This document shows, in pieces, positions 61,737 through 64,000 of a stretch of DNA of 64,000 nucleotides. Origin of the DNA: Lachnospiraceae bacterium (lineage in GTDB: Bacteria; Bacillota; Clostridia; Lachnospirales; Lachnospiraceae); contig JAGAMF010000008.1 of assembly GCA_017624855.1 (NCBI GenBank), positions 1 to 64,000 on the forward strand, written 5' to 3'. The notes beneath the pieces were generated by a model. The model had not been told where the DNA came from. It ran no database searches and worked only from the letters and a program-made list of their open reading frames with translations. A program made the position numbers and the translations under genes. Position 1 is the stretch's first letter. Every line of letters starts with the position of its first letter.

Positions 61737-62936
61737 TCATAAAAAATCACGCATAACATAATTGCCCAAATCACGCCCTCGATCCGTCAATGCAATACGA
61801 TTGTTTCGAATCTCCAACAGGCCGTGTTTTAAATGATTTTCCAAAGAAATATTATAAGCTTCATAAATGTCTCTTCCAAATTTTTCTTTGAATTCATCCA
61901 ACGAAACACCCCGGTTCATACGCAGTCCCAAAATAAAGAATTCCGACATTTTATCAGACTCTGTCAGCATTTCTTTCTCACAGTAAAAATTCCCTTGCAG
62001 AGTTTTTCCGTCCGCAAGATATTTCATATATTCAGTTCTGTTTTCGGTATTTTTCCAACGCACCCCGTTAACAAAAGATGCCGCTGCGCATCCGAATCCG
62101 ATATACTCTTCACAGCGCCAATAGCGAAGATTATGGCGACACTCTCTTCCCGGTTTGGCATAATTGGAAATTTCATACTGTTCATAACCGTATTTCTTCA
62201 ACATTTCAGCCGTATTATGATACATTTGACGCTCTTCCTCTTCATTCGGAAGTTTTAAATCCATATCATAAAAAGGCGTGCTCTCTTCCACAATTAAACT
62301 ATAAACCGACAAATGCTCCGGCCCCAATTCGCAGATTTGCTTTAAGGAACGGTTAAAACTTTCCTCTGTCTGCTCGGGAATTGCAGACATCAAATCAATA
62401 TTAATATTCGTAAAACCTGCTTTTCTTGCCAATCGGTATGTTTCTTCAAAAGCTGCGTAATCATGAATTCGACCCAGGGCTTTTAATTCATTATCATTAT
62501 AGGACTGTAAACCGATACTCAAACGATTGATTCCGGCCTGCCGATAACACAATAACTTCTCATAATCCACGGTGCCCGGATTTACTTCTATACTGCACTC
62601 ACAGTTTTTGTCGAAATAAAAAGATTTTTTTAGTTTACATAAAATCTCTTTTATCCACTCGCCATCCAAAACCGAGGGCGTACCTCCTCCGATAAAAACA
62701 CTGTCTATGACATAGTCTTTGGCACTGCCATATTCCTGAACATTATCTTCACTCTCGCCATTTTCCGACGAAAAAGGACACAATTGCTCAGCTCTGATCT
62801 CTATCTCTTTTAGCAATTGGTTTACATAATCTCTTTTTATTTCTATTGTCGCCGGTCCTGACACAAAATCACAATATAGGCATTTTTGCACACAAAAAGG
62901 AATGTGAATATAAATACCCAAAGATTTACGGTTCAT
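61737..62936 (-). CDS. hemW: Radical SAM family heme chaperone HemW
   Basis: A 399-residue radical SAM protein related to coproporphyrinogen III oxidase, with the cluster motif CVQKCLYC near residue 16 and GGGTPSVLDGEW, IEVNPGT and NRLSIGLQSYN following; a HemN C-terminal domain is at about 310-390. HemW proteins are heme chaperones rather than oxidases. The start at 62936 follows AAAGGGG. It lies downstream of lepA, the usual lepA-hemW order in Firmicutes. Confidence 0.96.
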   Translation of the reverse strand: MNRKSLGIYIHIPFCVQKCLYCDFVSGPATIEIKRDYVNQLLKEIEIRAEQLCPFSSENGESEDNVQEYGSAKDYVIDSVFIGGGTPSVLDGEWIKEILCKLKKSFYFDKNCECSIEVNPGTVDYEKLLCYRQAGINRLSIGLQSYNDNELKALGRIHDYAAFEETYRLARKAGFTNINIDLMSAIPEQTEESFNRSLKQICELGPEHLSVYSLIVEESTPFYDMDLKLPNEEEERQMYHNTAEMLKKYGYEQYEISNYAKPGRECRHNLRYWRCEEYIGFGCAAASFVNGVRWKNTENRTEYMKYLADGKTLQGNFYCEKEMLTESDKMSEFFILGLRMNRGVSLDEFKEKFGRDIYEAYNISLENHLKHGLLEIRNNRIALTDRGRDLGNYVMRDFL

Positions 62937-63019
62937 ATTACACACCCCTTTCTTTTTGTTTACATAATTATTTCATTATGTAAATGCATTCATCTTAACT
63001 GTTATTCCCAAGGGAATAC

Positions 63020-64000
63020 TTATTTTTTATCATCCAGCTTTAATACACTCATAAATGCCTGCTGAGGAATTTCTACATTACCCACCTGACGCATACGCTT
63101 CTTACCTTCCTTCTGTTTTTCAAGAAGCTTCTTCTTACGGGTAATATCACCACCATAACACTTGGCAAGCACATCCTTACGCATCGCTTTTACGGTTTCG
63201 CGGGCAATGATTTTACCGCCTACTGCTGCCTGAATGGGAATTTCAAACAAGTGTCTGGGAATTTCATCTTTTAATTTCTCGCACATTTTACGGCCGCGCT
63301 CATAAGCGGTATCTTTATGCACAATAAAAGACAAGGCATCCACTTCTTCACGGTTAACAAGAATATCCAGCTTCACCAACTCGGACTGCTCATATCCTTT
63401 TAAATCATAGTCAAAAGATGCATATCCTCTGGAACGGGACTTTAATGCATCGAAGAAATCGTAAATGATTTCATTCAGTGGCAACTCATATTTTAAAAGT
63501 GCTCTTGTTTCTTCCATGTAGTCCATACCAAGATAACGGCCGCGACGTTCCTGACAAAGTTCCATAATGGAGCCGATATATTCTGTGGTTACCATGATTT
63601 CAGCGGATACGATGGGTTCTTCCATGTAATCAATTTCGGAAGGATCCGGTAAATTGCTGGGATTGGTTAATTCAATAACTTCACCGTCCGTCTTATATAC
63701 TTTATATACTACACCGGGAGCCGTGGTTACCAAATCCAGATTATACTCTCTTTCCAAACGCTCCTGAATAATTTCCAAATGCAACAAACCAAGGAATCCG
63801 CATCGGAAACCAAAACCTAAGGCAATGGAAGTTTCCGGTTCATAATTCAGGGCCGCATCGTTTAACTGTAACTTCTCCAATGCGTCTCTTAAATCGGGAT
63901 ACTTTGCTCCGTCTGCCGGATACACACCACAGTATACCATGGAGCGTACCTTTTTATATCCGGGCAAAGGTTCCGCACAAGGACGATTAAAATCGGTTAC
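63020..64000 (-). CDS. lepA: Elongation factor 4 LepA, C-terminal part
   Basis: The 3' part of lepA; the reading frame is open to the window edge at 64000 and the 5' end is outside. About 327 residues are present, covering domains III-V and the LepA-specific C-terminal domain: [59 protein letters not shown] and [18 protein letters not shown]. LepA is a ribosomal GTPase that back-translocates or remodels stalled ribosomes. It is followed by hemW. Confidence 0.98.
   Translation of the reverse strand, partial: VTDFNRPCAEPLPGYKKVRSMVYCGVYPADGAKYPDLRDALEKLQLNDAALNYEPETSIALGFGFRCGFLGLLHLEIIQERLEREYNLDLVTTAPGVVYKVYKTDGEVIELTNPSNLPDPSEIDYMEEPIVSAEIMVTTEYIGSIMELCQERRGRYLGMDYMEETRALLKYELPLNEIIYDFFDALKSRSRGYASFDYDLKGYEQSELVKLDILVNREEVDALSFIVHKDTAYERGRKMCEKLKDEIPRHLFEIPIQAAVGGKIIARETVKAMRKDVLAKCYGGDITRKKKLLEKQKEGKKRMRQVGNVEIPQQAFMSVLKLDDKK

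Noticed and set aside
1..64000. CRISPR array, insertion sequence, integrase or prophage
   Set aside because: I saw no regularly spaced repeats, no transposase or integrase frames and no phage structural genes. The only long direct repeat is the toxin cassette.

Overview
The window looks like a chromosome segment of an anaerobic, Gram-positive Clostridia bacterium, most likely a member of the Lachnospiraceae. This rests on gene content and is inference: an Rnf complex, a biotin-dependent Na+-pump decarboxylase operon, a T-box in front of pheST, SpoIID, SleB and SigK sporulation-type genes, scpAB, several c-di-GMP proteins and strong AGGAGG ribosome binding sites. Base composition is moderate to low GC. 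Nearly all genes lie on the minus strand.

Left end, 1-7,100: the 5' tip of a 16S rRNA gene reads out of the window, preceded by its leader and promoter, then queA. An AT-rich accessory island follows. It holds a YD-repeat lipoprotein and a divergent XRE regulator, and then a large helicase-nuclease gene (3713-6748) placed exactly between two near-identical type I toxin-antitoxin cassettes. Each cassette has a 32-residue holin-like toxin and an antisense RNA with its own promoter and terminator. This is the most system-like unit in the window.

7,100-24,300: an M18 aminopeptidase, T-box-controlled pheST, a YihY-family membrane protein, SpoIID, a probable 6S RNA, a DUF4190/pilin-like protein, an aminopeptidase P, citrate synthase, a response regulator-GGDEF protein behind thrC, SleB, and an AP2-type DNA-binding protein that looks like a domesticated HNH endonuclease.

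24,300-32,000: a GH25 lysozyme, apbE, and the full rnfCDGEAB operon. ApbE is the flavin transferase expected to mature RnfG and RnfD, so the two convergent units form one energy-conservation module. 32,000-42,000: a YprB-type exonuclease, then the chain HI0933 flavoprotein, LacI-like/GGDEF/EAL protein, cmk, ispH, rpsA-like and cheR, headed by an RpiR regulator.

42,000-47,500: a five-gene Na+-decarboxylase operon (carboxyltransferase, OadG, biotin carrier, OadB, OadA) that carries two different carboxyltransferases. 47,500-56,000: two D-Ala-D-Ala carboxypeptidases, scpAB, a metallophosphoesterase, a response regulator-HD-GYP protein and a FapA protein with unusual tandem repeats. 56,000-59,700: an operon of three lipoproteins (SH3-transglutaminase and two YD-repeat proteins) behind a promoter whose spacer is a TA dinucleotide repeat, which may be phase variable. 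Right end: pilT, sigK, hemW and the 3' part of lepA.

Start sites were moved inward from the longest open frame wherever a Shine-Dalgarno sequence decided it. Promoters, terminators and all functions are read by eye from motifs; no database or folding program was used.
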